Assembly (NCBI RefSeq): GCF_000379065.1
Contig: NZ_KB900614.1
Coordinates: 1,975,149 to 2,039,148, forward strand
Direction: 5' to 3'
Length of the DNA stretch: 64,000 nt
Origin: Salinispora mooreana
Lineage (GTDB): Bacteria > Actinomycetota > Actinomycetes > Mycobacteriales > Micromonosporaceae
Shown piece by piece: positions 52,870 to 61,620 of the stretch (position 1 is the first letter of the stretch; each line of letters opens with the position of its first letter). The position numbers were made by a program, and so were the translations under genes. Below the pieces are notes generated by a model, which was given only the letters and a program-made list of their open reading frames with translations, searched no databases and was not told where the DNA came from.

Positions 52870-54086
52870 CCGGCTACCACCCGGGTCGCTCGGCCGACGG
52901 CCGCCACCTCGCCATAGACCTCCACCAGCCGCTCCGCCGTAGCCGCCCACGCATAGCGCTCCCGGGCCCGGTCCAGCGCCGCCGCCGCGTAGCGGAACCG
53001 ACGGATCCGGTCGTCGAGCAGTCGCTGGATCGCGGTACCGAGCGCCCGGGGGTCCCGGGCGGGTACGAGGTCACCGGTCACCCCATCCACCACCGTGTCC
53101 CGGATCCCCCCGACCGCGGTCCCCACCACCGGCACGCCGCACGCCATCGCCTCGAGCGGGGTCAGCCCGAACGGCTCGTACCACGGCGCGGCCACCAGCA
53201 GGTCCGCGGACCGGTACCAGTGGCCCATCTCCTCCCGGGGCACCGCGCCGGCCAGCCTGACCCGGTCAGCCACCCCACAGGAGTGCGCCAAGGCGCGGAG
53301 CCGGCCCGCGTACGGGTCGGTTTCGAGGAGTCCGGCCGGCGGGCCGCCGACCACCACGCACTCCGCCTCCGGCACGTGTCCCATCGCCCGGACCACGGTC
53401 TGGAAGCCCTTCCGCTCGACCAGCCGCCCCACGGTGAGAATGCGGGGGCGGCCGTCGTCACGGTCGGCGGCCGGACCCAGCGGGGCGAAGGTACGGAGGT
53501 TGACTCCGGAGGGGACGACCGTCAGCCGCGACCGGGGCACCCCCATCCGCACCAACTCGCCGACCTCGTCCTGGCACTGGGCGATCACCCGGTCCACCGA
53601 ACGGCCGAGTTGCCGCTCGTACCCGATGCGCCGGGCCGGACTGGTGTCCTGTACGCCCTGGTGTCGCCGCTTCACCACGCCGAGCGCGTGGTAGGTCTGC
53701 ACCACCGGCACACCGGTCCGGCGGCCGGCGGCGAGCGCGGCGAGGCCGCTCATCCAGAAGTGCGCGTGGACCACCTCCGGGGTCCACTGATCGCCACGCC
53801 ACCGTTCCGTCAGCCAGCGGCTGAACTCCCGCATGTGTGGCAGCAGGGCGTCCTTGGCCACCGGCTCGGCCGGTCCCGCCGGGACATGGACCACCTCGTA
53901 CCCGTCCGGGCAGCGAACCGTTCCCGGCAGGTCAACGGCGTCCCAGCGGGTGTAGACCCGGACCTCGTGGCCGGCCGCGGCGAGCGCCGCGGAGAGCTCG
54001 GCGACGTGCGTGTTCTGGCCGCCGGCGTCCTCCCCGCCGAGGACCGCGAGCGGGCTGGCGTGTTCCGAGATCATCGCGATCCGCAT
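52866..54086 (-). CDS. Glycosyltransferase family 4
   Basis: A 406-aa GT-B enzyme. N-terminus RIAMISEHASPLAVLGGEDA and then GGQNTHVAELSAAL, the donor-loop form seen in MshA- and sucrose-phosphate-synthase-like enzymes. C-terminal RILTVGRLVERKGFQTVVRA, VVVGGPPAGLLETDPYAGRL and the EX7E motif in YEPFGLTPLEAMACGVPVVG. Acceptor unknown. It overlaps the next glycosyltransferase by 16 bases and gmhA by four. Confidence 0.9.
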   Translation of the reverse strand: MRIAMISEHASPLAVLGGEDAGGQNTHVAELSAALAAAGHEVRVYTRWDAVDLPGTVRCPDGYEVVHVPAGPAEPVAKDALLPHMREFSRWLTERWRGDQWTPEVVHAHFWMSGLAALAAGRRTGVPVVQTYHALGVVKRRHQGVQDTSPARRIGYERQLGRSVDRVIAQCQDEVGELVRMGVPRSRLTVVPSGVNLRTFAPLGPAADRDDGRPRILTVGRLVERKGFQTVVRAMGHVPEAECVVVGGPPAGLLETDPYAGRLRALAHSCGVADRVRLAGAVPREEMGHWYRSADLLVAAPWYEPFGLTPLEAMACGVPVVGTAVGGIRDTVVDGVTGDLVPARDPRALGTAIQRLLDDRIRRFRYAAAALDRARERYAWAATAERLVEVYGEVAAVGRATRVVAG

Positions 54087-55048
54087 ACTTCCTCCTCCAG
54101 CAGCCGGTCCCAGTTGGTGAGGAAACGGTCAAGGCCGTACCGGTCGCGGGCGGCACGGCGGGCGACAGCCCCCGCCCGGCGGGCGCTCGCCGGGTCGGCC
54201 AGCAACTGACCGGTGGCGGTGAGCAGGTCGTCCACCCGGGTGGCGAGGGCGCCGGCCCCGGGCGGCACCGCCATCACCGCCTCGGTGGCGGCGAGCGCGA
54301 CGACCGGCATACCGATCGTCATCGCCTCGATCAGACTCAGCCCGAGCGATGTCCAGCGGCACAGGTGCAGGTATGCCCGCCGCCGGGCCAACTCGGCGTG
54401 CATCCGCGCCTGGGGCAGGTCGTCGTGACTGGTCACGCGGTCGGCGGGCAGTCCAAGCCGGTCGGCAAGCCCGGTCACCTTCAGGCCGAACACGTCCAGC
54501 GGGGCGATCTCGGCGAACCGGGGCAGCAGGTCGGTACCGGTGACCCGCCACCGGCGAATCGGCTCGTTGATCACCACTGCGAGCCGCTCCAGCTCGCCGC
54601 TGTAGTCGACCGTCGGCGGCACGATCCCGTGGTCCACCACGGTGGTTCGGGTGCCACCGGTGTCCCAGTAGAGCTGGTTGAAGCCGGTCACGTGAGCGAT
54701 CAACAGGTCGTCGCGGTCGGCCATCGGGTGTCGGCTGTTCGGTACCGCACCGTCCTTCGGGGTGTTGTGCTCGACGTAGATCGCCGGAATGTCGCGGCCC
54801 GGCCGGCGGCCCAGCCACTCGGTGGCCAAGGCCTCTTCCTCGGGGCGTTGCAGCAGGATCAGGTCCACCTCGGCGGTGGCCAACTCCGACGGGGTGATCT
54901 CGACCGCGTTCTCCGGCCACGGGTAGGTACGGGCCCGGCCCCGGCCGTCCGGGCCCCGGTTGGGGGTGACCGGCACCAGGTAGCGATGCTTGCCGTGGAC
55001 GAACGATGTCGTCCAGGAACCGTGCACATGCCAGAGCAGGATGTTCAT
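54071..55048 (-). CDS. Glycosyltransferase (GT4-like, atypical N-terminus)
   Basis: A 325-aa protein starting MNILLWHVHGSWTTSFVHGK. It reads DLILLQRPEEEALATEWLGR, IPAIYVEHNTPKDGAVP, RWTSLGLSLIEAMTIGMPVV with the late Glu of the EX7E region. The HVHGSWTTSFV opening and VEHNTP are typical of a subgroup found beside heptose genes. ATG 55048 overlaps the fusion-gene stop as ATGA, and its own end overlaps the GT4 start. Confidence 0.85.
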   Translation of the reverse strand: MNILLWHVHGSWTTSFVHGKHRYLVPVTPNRGPDGRGRARTYPWPENAVEITPSELATAEVDLILLQRPEEEALATEWLGRRPGRDIPAIYVEHNTPKDGAVPNSRHPMADRDDLLIAHVTGFNQLYWDTGGTRTTVVDHGIVPPTVDYSGELERLAVVINEPIRRWRVTGTDLLPRFAEIAPLDVFGLKVTGLADRLGLPADRVTSHDDLPQARMHAELARRRAYLHLCRWTSLGLSLIEAMTIGMPVVALAATEAVMAVPPGAGALATRVDDLLTATGQLLADPASARRAGAVARRAARDRYGLDRFLTNWDRLLEEEVCGSR

Positions 55049-56823
55049 CGGCCGCTCCGCGCCAACGCGGTGGCCCCCGCCGACCTCGGCGGTCGGGACG
55101 GCGCCACGCCGAGCAGGGTCAGCGCGGTCAGCACCTCCTCGGGCCAGATCCGGCTCAGGCACGGGTGGCCGGGCACCGGGCAGGTGGCGGCGCGGGTGCC
55201 CCGGCAGGGGGCGTCCGGATCGCCGAGCCGCACGGTCGGCACCCGCCACGGTCCCCACTGACCGAACGGGACGGTCGGGGCGAAGAGGCTGACCACCGGG
55301 ACGCCGTACGCGGCGGCGAGGTGGGCCGGACCGGTGTTGCCGACGATCACCGCGGCGGCACCGGCGACGGTCGCGGCCAGGTCGGCCAGCTCGGTCCTGC
55401 CACCAAGGTCAGCGGCGAGTCCGCCGGCCACCTGGGCGGTCAGCGCCACCTCGTCCGGACCGCCGGTGACCACGACCCGGTGGCCCGCGGTGACCAGCGT
55501 CCGAACGATCTCCACTGCCAGGTCCGGTGGCAGCCCCCGGGACTGCGCCGCCGAGCCGGGGTGCAGCACCACATAGCCCGGTGCGCCCGCCCGCGCGGGC
55601 GGCGGCGGCACGGGCCGCAGCCGCAGGGCCGGTTCATCGTCGGGAGGTAGGGGGTAGCCGGCGGCGGCGGCGAGCGAGAGTGCGCGTTCGGGCTCGGGGA
55701 CGCCGACCGGAACGCGGTGGCGGATGTCGAGCAGGCTCCCGGGATAGTCGTCGCTGATCGCGCTGATACGCGCGACGCCGACCGTGCGCAGCAGCAGTGC
55801 CAGGGGCAGGGGAGACTGGTGGTAGCTGGTGAAGATGACCGCCTCGTCGGCATTGACGGCGGCGAGGGTGGCGGTCAGCGTGGCGATGTCCGGCCCGGTG
55901 ACCGGTGCGGGCGCGGGATCGATCCAGGGCAGTTGGTGCACGACGACGGTGTCCACGCCGGGTAGGAGGTCGGCGGCGGCGCGACCCCGCGGTCCGCACA
56001 ACAGAACGACTCGGTGCGCGTGGGCGGCGACAGCCCGAATACCCGGGCCGGTAACGACGACGTCACCAGCCGAGTCGGAGCGAACGACAAGAACTGTTCC
56101 GGCGCCTCCGCTCGCGCGCGACCGCCGGGCCGGCCCGGCCGTGACCAGTGTCGGTGCAGACCCAGCAGCGGCCACGGACGGCACGGCCGCGGAGGCAGCG
56201 GCGGGCCGGTGGGCGGCCGGGGCAATCGCGGTCTGCCGACGAAGAATCTCGGCTACCGCGGTCGACAGATCCGCGGCGACCCACGGAGCGGCGCTGGTCT
56301 CGGCTGGTCGGGTCAGCGGCGTGGGCACCAACACGGCCTGGGCGCCGGCCGCCAGGGCAGCGGTGACATCGCGGCCGATGTCACCGATCAACACGCACTG
56401 TCGCGGTGTGGTGCCGAGCCGGCGGGCGGCGGAGTGAATCATTTTGGGCGCGGGTTTGCGGCAGCCGCACCGGTCCTCATCGTCGTGCGGGCAGACCAGC
56501 CAGGCATCGAACGGGCCGAGCAGCTCCTCGACGCGGGCGTGCACGGCCCGCAGCTGCGCCCGGGTGAAGAGCCCCTTGGCCAGCCCGGACTGGTTCGTCA
56601 CCACCGCCAGCCGCAGGCCCGCCGTACGGAGCTCATCCAGCGCCGCCCGCGCCCCCGGCATCGGCCGTACCCGCTCCGGGTCCCCGTTGTACGGCACGTC
56701 CTCAATGAGGGTGCCATCCCGATCCAGCAGCACCGCATCAAAGAGGCGGGGAGCTCCACCAACCCGGCCGGAGCGGGCTACTACCCGGGCCGACCTGCGC
56801 TGATCCGGCTCCACCTGTGGCAC
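55045..56823 (-). CDS. GmhB-type heptose bisphosphatase fused to a GT9 glycosyltransferase
   Basis: A 592-aa fusion, first gene of the operon. Residues 25-200 are a HAD phosphatase: nucleophile loop AVLLDRDGTLIEDVPYNGDP, VVTNQSGLAKG, the zinc-binding CPHDDEDRCGCRKPAPKM and VLIGDIGRDVTAALAAG, all GmhB hallmarks. An Ala/Pro-rich linker (200-240) leads to a GT9 domain: VLVVRSDSAGDVVVTGPGIR, YVVLHPGSAAQSRGLPPDLA, VIVGNTGPAHLAAAYGVPVV and SLFAPTVPFGQWGPW. In Gram-negatives these are separate proteins; fusion would couple making the 1-phosphate to heptose transfer. GTG 56823 is the likely start; the first 25 residues are variable. Confidence 0.88.
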   Translation of the reverse strand: MPQVEPDQRRSARVVARSGRVGGAPRLFDAVLLDRDGTLIEDVPYNGDPERVRPMPGARAALDELRTAGLRLAVVTNQSGLAKGLFTRAQLRAVHARVEELLGPFDAWLVCPHDDEDRCGCRKPAPKMIHSAARRLGTTPRQCVLIGDIGRDVTAALAAGAQAVLVPTPLTRPAETSAAPWVAADLSTAVAEILRRQTAIAPAAHRPAAASAAVPSVAAAGSAPTLVTAGPARRSRASGGAGTVLVVRSDSAGDVVVTGPGIRAVAAHAHRVVLLCGPRGRAAADLLPGVDTVVVHQLPWIDPAPAPVTGPDIATLTATLAAVNADEAVIFTSYHQSPLPLALLLRTVGVARISAISDDYPGSLLDIRHRVPVGVPEPERALSLAAAAGYPLPPDDEPALRLRPVPPPPARAGAPGYVVLHPGSAAQSRGLPPDLAVEIVRTLVTAGHRVVVTGGPDEVALTAQVAGGLAADLGGRTELADLAATVAGAAAVIVGNTGPAHLAAAYGVPVVSLFAPTVPFGQWGPWRVPTVRLGDPDAPCRGTRAATCPVPGHPCLSRIWPEEVLTALTLLGVAPSRPPRSAGATALARSGR

Positions 56824-57176
56824 GGCCGGCGGGTTCCCGGCGCCCCGGGGAGTAAACCTCAGCGCCGACGCCGCCGGCGCGGGCGCGATGACCTGACTCG
56901 GTCTCCGCCCCGCCGTGGACTTACCCGCCGCCCCCGAGAAGCTAACCCGGCCGCCGGTCGCCCCCGCGCGCCGGCTCGGTGCGTCCCCAGCGTTCGGGCA
57001 GAATGTGCCCGGCTACCCCGAAGCGGGGTCTTTCGGTGACCGACCGTGTCCTCGGGGTAGCGCTGCGCGTTGACAGGCCACGTGGGCCGGACCAAGGCCA
57101 GGGAGCAGTCACATGGCGTACCGGAGCACTGGCTACCCTCGCAGGGAGCCAAGTCCGCGAAACAAGGATTTCCGAC
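56824..57176. other. Divergent promoter region between the heptose operon and the mannose synthase gene
   Basis: A 353-bp gap with no gene. It must carry the promoter of the eight-gene heptose operon (minus) and that of the polyprenol-phosphate sugar synthase (plus). ACCCCG-AAG-CGGGGT followed by CTTTC (57015-57034) is a small hairpin, possibly an attenuator on the plus strand. TACCCT (about 57133-57138) is a candidate -10 for the plus-strand gene. Confidence 0.4.
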
Positions 57177-57944
57177 ATGAGTGAACCCGTGCAGTTGCCG
57201 TCGCCCTGGCGGGACGTGCGCCTGACCGTGGTGGTGCCGACCTTCAACGAGGTGGGCAACCTTCCGGCGCTGGTGGAACAGCTGCTTGCGCTGCCCCTGC
57301 CCGGGTTGAAGGTCCTCGTGGCCGACGACAACTCGCCGGACGGCACCGGCGAGGTCGCGGACAAGCTGGCCCTCGAGCACCCGGGCCGGATCGAGGTCGT
57401 CCACCGGGCCGGCAAGGAGGGGCTGGGCCGGGCGTACGTTGACGGCATCAGGCGGGCCCTCGACGGCGGTGCCGAGTTCGTGGCGCAGATGGACGCCGAC
57501 CTTTCCCACCCGCCAGACGCGCTACCGGGCATGCTGGGCGCGCTGCTGTCCACCCAGGCCGGTGTGGTGATCGGGTCCCGCTACGTGCCGGGCGGCGAGC
57601 TGGACGAGAACTGGCCGCTCTACCGGCGGGCGCTGAGCGGCTGGGCGAACCTGTACGTACACACCCTGTTGCGGGTACGGATCCGGGACCTCACCGCCGG
57701 CTTCAAGATCTGGCGAGCCGACGCACTGCGCGACATCGGCCTGGAGCGGGTGCAGTCCAATGGGTACAGCTTCCAGGTGGAGATGCACTACCTGGCCACG
57801 AAGCTGGGGCACACGATCCTTGAGGTGCCGATCCGGTTCGAGGAGCGGCGAGACGGCGCGTCGAAGATGACCACCGCCACCAAGATTGAAAGTGCCCTGA
57901 TGCCGTTCCGCCTGCGCAGCAAGCACCGCAACGTCGAACGCTGA
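57177..57944 (+). CDS. Polyprenol-phosphate mannose synthase (Dpm1/Ppm1-like GT2)
   Basis: A 255-aa GT2 enzyme: VVVPTFNEVGNLPALVEQLL, LVADDNSPDGTGEVAD, FVAQMDADLSHPPDALPGML with the DxD, VVIGSRYVPGG and the C-terminal SFQVEMHYLATKLG with GASKM. It has no TM domain, so it matches the catalytic Dpm1/Ppm1 core, which makes polyprenyl-phosphate-mannose for extracytoplasmic GT-C enzymes. ATG 57177 has AAGGA eight bases upstream; the frame is open further upstream but shows no homology. Confidence 0.92.
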   Translation: MSEPVQLPSPWRDVRLTVVVPTFNEVGNLPALVEQLLALPLPGLKVLVADDNSPDGTGEVADKLALEHPGRIEVVHRAGKEGLGRAYVDGIRRALDGGAEFVAQMDADLSHPPDALPGMLGALLSTQAGVVIGSRYVPGGELDENWPLYRRALSGWANLYVHTLLRVRIRDLTAGFKIWRADALRDIGLERVQSNGYSFQVEMHYLATKLGHTILEVPIRFEERRDGASKMTTATKIESALMPFRLRSKHRNVER

Positions 57945-58033
57945 GCCGGCCGCGGGGCGGCGTTACGGCCCACCTCCCGTGGAGCGTCGAGACGGGTGCC
58001 ACGCCGGCAGGTACGCCCGCACCGCGACCACGG

Positions 58034-59638
58034 TCAGCGGTAGACCGCGCGCTGCGCGGCGCCGACCGCCGCCGCGTACACACCACCGGTGAGCGCGGCG
58101 TCGCGGGCCAACGCCGCCCGCGCCGCGTTCGCACCGGGCGCGCCGTGGACCCCAGCGCCGGGATGCGCCGACGAACTGGCCAGAAAGAGCCGGTCAACGG
58201 GGGTGTCGGCGCGGCCGAGTCCGGGGACCGGGCGGAGGAAGAGCTGCTGGTAGGCGGCGGACGTGCCACCACCGATTGCCCCGCCGACCAGGCTCGGGTC
58301 GCCCGCCTCCAGGTCCGCCGGTCCCGCCACGTGCCGGCCCACCACCAGCGCCCGGAAGCCTGGGGCGGCCTCCTCCAGCACCTGCTCCATCCGCTGCACC
58401 TGCGCGGCGATCTCCTCGACCCGCCACCGTCGTCGGAACGGCAGGTGGGTATACGACCACAACGCCTCGGTACCGGGCGGCGAATGGCTGGGGTCGGCCA
58501 CGCTCATCTGCCCGACCAGCAGAAACGGGTCCCGGGGGAGCTCCCCGCGGGCCAGCATCGCCGCATAGCTGGTAAGCCCGTCGAGGTCGGCTCCGAGGTG
58601 TACGGTGCCGGCGGTGGCGACCGCGCGGTTCCGCCACGGCACCGGGGCGGAGAGCGCCCAGTCGACTTTCAGCGTCGAGCCGTCCCAGCGAAAATGAGTC
58701 AGGTCTGTCACCAGCCGCGACGGCAGGACATCGACCCCGACAAGATCCAGGTAGAGCGCGGGTGCCGGCACGTCGGCGAGCACCGCACGGCGGGCCCGCC
58801 AGAGCCCGCCGTCCTCGGTCCGGACGCCCATCGCCCGGCCTCGGGCGGTCAGCACCCGATCCACCCGCGCGCCGCAGCGCAACTGGCCGCCCCGGTCGGT
58901 GAGCCGGGCCACCAGCGCATCGGTGATCCGTTGGGCGCCGCCGTCCGGTACCGGCCAACCGACCTGCTGACCAAGCATGGCCAGCAGCCACCCGTACGCC
59001 CCGGAGCCGGCCTCCTCCGGGGCGAGGTCGGTGTGCAACGCGCAGCCGGCGAGCAGGGCCGCCCCACCTGCTCCCGTGAAGAGTTCGTCGCCGAGCCGGC
59101 GTACCGGTGTCACCATCCGGCGGGCCAGACGCAACGCGCCGGCGATCCGCAGCCGACGTACCAGCGCAATGCTGCTGCGCACCGGCGGGAAGGGGGTGGT
59201 GATGGCGTCCAGCACCGGGCCGGCCACCTGGCACCAGTCGCCGTAAGCCGTCAGCCACCGTTCCCCGTCGCCAACCGCGAAGCTCTCCAGGGAGGCGGCG
59301 GTGGTCTCCGGGTCGCGGTTGAGCACCGCCGCCCGCCCGTCCGGCAGCAGGTGCGCCAACACGTCCGGGGCATGTCGCCACCGCAGCCCGTACCGGTCCA
59401 GGCCCAGCCCACGCAGAACCGGCGACGCGTAGCCAAGGGGGTAGAAGGAGCTGTAGAGGTCGCTCAGGTAGCCGGGCGCGGTCACCTGGGCTGATCGGAC
59501 CGCGCCACCGGGCGTCCCGGTCGCCTCCAGCACGAGCACGTCCCAGCCGGCGTCGGCGAGCAGATTGGCGGCCACCAGGCCGTTGTGGCCCGCTCCGACG
59601 ACGATCGCATCCGGGGAGGCCGCATCGATTCGACTCAC
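58034..59638 (-). CDS. FAD-dependent oxidoreductase, phytoene-desaturase-like
   Basis: A 534-aa amine-oxidase/CrtI-superfamily flavoprotein. The dinucleotide fold reads DAIVVGAGHNGLVAANLLAD followed by VLEATGTPGGAVRS; the C-terminal FAD block is LFLASSSAHPGAGVHGAPGA. Similar proteins (often annotated NAD(P)/FAD-dependent oxidoreductase) are common in actinomycetes; whether it acts on a carotenoid is unknown and no other carotenoid genes are here. GTG 59638 is leaderless. It diverges from the aldehyde dehydrogenase gene. Confidence 0.88.
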   Translation of the reverse strand: MSRIDAASPDAIVVGAGHNGLVAANLLADAGWDVLVLEATGTPGGAVRSAQVTAPGYLSDLYSSFYPLGYASPVLRGLGLDRYGLRWRHAPDVLAHLLPDGRAAVLNRDPETTAASLESFAVGDGERWLTAYGDWCQVAGPVLDAITTPFPPVRSSIALVRRLRIAGALRLARRMVTPVRRLGDELFTGAGGAALLAGCALHTDLAPEEAGSGAYGWLLAMLGQQVGWPVPDGGAQRITDALVARLTDRGGQLRCGARVDRVLTARGRAMGVRTEDGGLWRARRAVLADVPAPALYLDLVGVDVLPSRLVTDLTHFRWDGSTLKVDWALSAPVPWRNRAVATAGTVHLGADLDGLTSYAAMLARGELPRDPFLLVGQMSVADPSHSPPGTEALWSYTHLPFRRRWRVEEIAAQVQRMEQVLEEAAPGFRALVVGRHVAGPADLEAGDPSLVGGAIGGGTSAAYQQLFLRPVPGLGRADTPVDRLFLASSSAHPGAGVHGAPGANAARAALARDAALTGGVYAAAVGAAQRAVYR

Positions 59639-59644
59639 TCGGGC

Positions 59645-59650
59645 ATGCTA
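59645..59650 (-). promoter_or_regulatory. -10 box of a leaderless promoter (FAD oxidoreductase)
   Basis: TAGCAT on the minus strand, 6 nt before GTG 59638; no SD. Confidence 0.55.
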
Positions 59651-59698
59651 GCCGGCGGCCACCCGGACGAATAGCGTTTGCCCGGGGCCCACCCGGGC

Positions 59699-61144
59699 AT
59701 GTACCGCCGCATGTACACGGTTGCTCAGCTCATCGGCGGGGTGTGGGGGGCGGGTGGAGAAGGGGGCGACCTGGTCGTCCACGACCCCGCCGACGGTACT
59801 GCGGTCAGCTCGGTGCCGGTGGCGACGGCGGAAGAGGTCCGCAAGGCGGTGGCGGCGGCGCGGGACGCCGCCACCGAGTGGGCCAGGACACCTCCGGCGG
59901 AGCGGGCCGCCGCCCTACATCGGGCCGCGGACGCGGTGGCGGCCGTTGCCGCCGAACTGGCGCAGGCCACCACCGTGGAGATGGGCAAACCGCTGGCGGA
60001 TGCACGGGGCGGGGTGGACGCGGGCGTGGCGACCCTGCGCCAGTACGCCGAACTGGCACCGATCCGGGGTGGGCGGACCCTACTCGGCGCCGCTGAGGCG
60101 ATCGACTTCATGCTGCCGCAGCCCCGCGGTGTGGTTGCCGCGATCACCCCCTGGAACGACCCGGTCGCGGTCTCCTGTGGCCTGCTCGGCGCTGCGCTGG
60201 TCACCGGCAACGTGGTGCTCTACAAACCCAGCGAACGGACTCCGGCGACCGGCTGGCTGCTGGCGAAGGCGGTGGACACGGCGTTGCCGCCCGGCGTGTT
60301 CTCGCTGCTGACCGGGGGGCCCGAGGTGGGGGCGGCACTGGCCGCCCAGCAGGTGGACGTACTCGCCCACGTCGGTTCGACCGCCACCGGCCGGGCGATC
60401 GCCACCGCGGCGGCCCGGACCGGGGCGAAGGTGCTGCTCGAAAACGGTGGCAGCGACCCGCTCATCGTTGACGCGGACGTGGACCCGCTGTGGGCAGCCG
60501 AGCAGGCGGCCATCGGTGCGTTCGCCAACGCCGGGCAGATCTGCGTCGCCGTGGAGCGGATCTACGTACACCGGGATGTGGCCGAGGACTTCGTTGACGC
60601 CCTGATCGAACGGGCGCAGGCCCTGCGTACCGGACCGGGCGTCGATCCGGCGACCGAGCTGGGCCCGTTGGTGGACCGGCGGCACCGAGACCACGTGCAC
60701 GGGCAGGTCACCGCCGCGGTGGCGCAGGGAGCCCAGCTCCGGATCGGCGGCACTCTACCGGATGGGCCGGGTGCCTTCTACCCGGCGACGGTGGTCACGG
60801 ACTGCCGGCAGAACATGCCCCTGATCCGTGAGGAGACCTTCGCCCCGGTCGCCCCGGTCGTGGTGGTTGACTCGTTCTCGGAGGCCCTTCGGTGCGCGGC
60901 CGACTCGCCGTACGGGCTCGCTGCGACCGTGCTGACCTCGTCGATGAGTCATGCGCAACGCGCCTGCCGGGACCTCCCGGTCGGCACCGTGAAGATCAAC
61001 GCAGTCTTCGGTGGGGCGCCGGGTGGGGCCGCGCATCCGCGTCGGGGCAGCGGGCAGGGTTTCGGGTACGGGCCGGAGCTGCTCGACGAGTTCACCGCCA
61101 CAAAGGTGGTCCACCTTCAGGCACCGGGCGGCGGACACTGGTGA
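59699..61144 (+). CDS. Aldehyde dehydrogenase family protein
   Basis: An NAD(P)+-dependent dehydrogenase of about 481 aa. AITPWNDPVAVSCGLLGAAL and YKPSERTPATGW form the cofactor site, HVGSTATGRAI the Rossmann end, LLENGGSDPLIVDAD holds the general-base Glu, and NAGQICVAVERIYV the catalytic Cys. The C-terminal EETFAPVAPVVVVDSFSEAL is standard. Start is ATG 59699 or ATG 59711; TAGCGT at 59672-59677 is a possible -10. Substrate unknown. Confidence 0.9.
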   Translation: MYRRMYTVAQLIGGVWGAGGEGGDLVVHDPADGTAVSSVPVATAEEVRKAVAAARDAATEWARTPPAERAAALHRAADAVAAVAAELAQATTVEMGKPLADARGGVDAGVATLRQYAELAPIRGGRTLLGAAEAIDFMLPQPRGVVAAITPWNDPVAVSCGLLGAALVTGNVVLYKPSERTPATGWLLAKAVDTALPPGVFSLLTGGPEVGAALAAQQVDVLAHVGSTATGRAIATAAARTGAKVLLENGGSDPLIVDADVDPLWAAEQAAIGAFANAGQICVAVERIYVHRDVAEDFVDALIERAQALRTGPGVDPATELGPLVDRRHRDHVHGQVTAAVAQGAQLRIGGTLPDGPGAFYPATVVTDCRQNMPLIREETFAPVAPVVVVDSFSEALRCAADSPYGLAATVLTSSMSHAQRACRDLPVGTVKINAVFGGAPGGAAHPRRGSGQGFGYGPELLDEFTATKVVHLQAPGGGHW

Positions 61145-61177
61145 GGTGGGCCGCCCCGGCGCCGGACGGTGGTGTTG

Positions 61178-61243
61178 CGGCTCGGGCCCCGCTGCCGGGC
61201 CTGGGTCTACCGGCTTCGGCCCCGCTGCCGGGCCTGGGCGGTC
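61178..61243. repeat. Two tandem 33-bp repeats at the 3' end of the ChaB-like gene
   Basis: The unit CGGCTCGGGCCCCGCTGCCG (and onward) at 61178-61210 recurs at 61211-61243 with few changes. The second copy encodes the last residues of the ChaB/Rho_N protein (RQRGRSR); the first lies mostly beyond its stop. It probably arose by replication slippage and either shortened or extended that gene. Confidence 0.7.
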
Positions 61244-61620
61244 AGCCGGTTGTTGGCCTTCTCGATCGCCTGCACCAGTTCCGGCTTGGTCATGGTGGAC
61301 CGGCCGGAGATGTCGAGTGTGCGGGCGACCCGCAGCAGGTGGTCCTTGCTGGCGTTCGCGTCAACGCCCCCCGCTGTCGCCGCGCGACGCTGGGGACCGC
61401 CACCGGCGGCCTGCCGGTCGCTCGGGCCCTTGCGGCCCTTCGGCTCCCAGTGGTCGCCGACCTTCTCGAACTCGTTCTTGACCGCCGCGAACGCGGTCCG
61501 GCTGGCCCGCTCCCCCTCGCCGTACGTCTGTAGGGCCGAGTCGTGGGTCTTCTCCCAGGTCCGCTGCGCCTTGTCTGGGGAGCGTCGCAGCGTGCTGGGC
61601 ATGTCCTCCCGCCCGGGCAT
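61207..61620 (-). CDS. ChaB-domain protein with C-terminal Rho_N domain
   Basis: A 137-aa basic protein. Residues 5-60 show the ChaB pattern (MPSTLRRSPDKAQRTWEKTH, ASRTAFAAVKNEFEKVGDHW); after a Gly/Ala/Arg linker a Rho N-terminal-like SAP fold follows (SKDHLLRVARTLDISGRSTM with TKPELVQAIEKAN), suggesting nucleic-acid binding. ATG 61620 has GGAGGA seven bases upstream. Likely a stress-associated protein; function unproven. Confidence 0.8.
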   Translation of the reverse strand: MPGREDMPSTLRRSPDKAQRTWEKTHDSALQTYGEGERASRTAFAAVKNEFEKVGDHWEPKGRKGPSDRQAAGGGPQRRAATAGGVDANASKDHLLRVARTLDISGRSTMTKPELVQAIEKANNRLTAQARQRGRSR

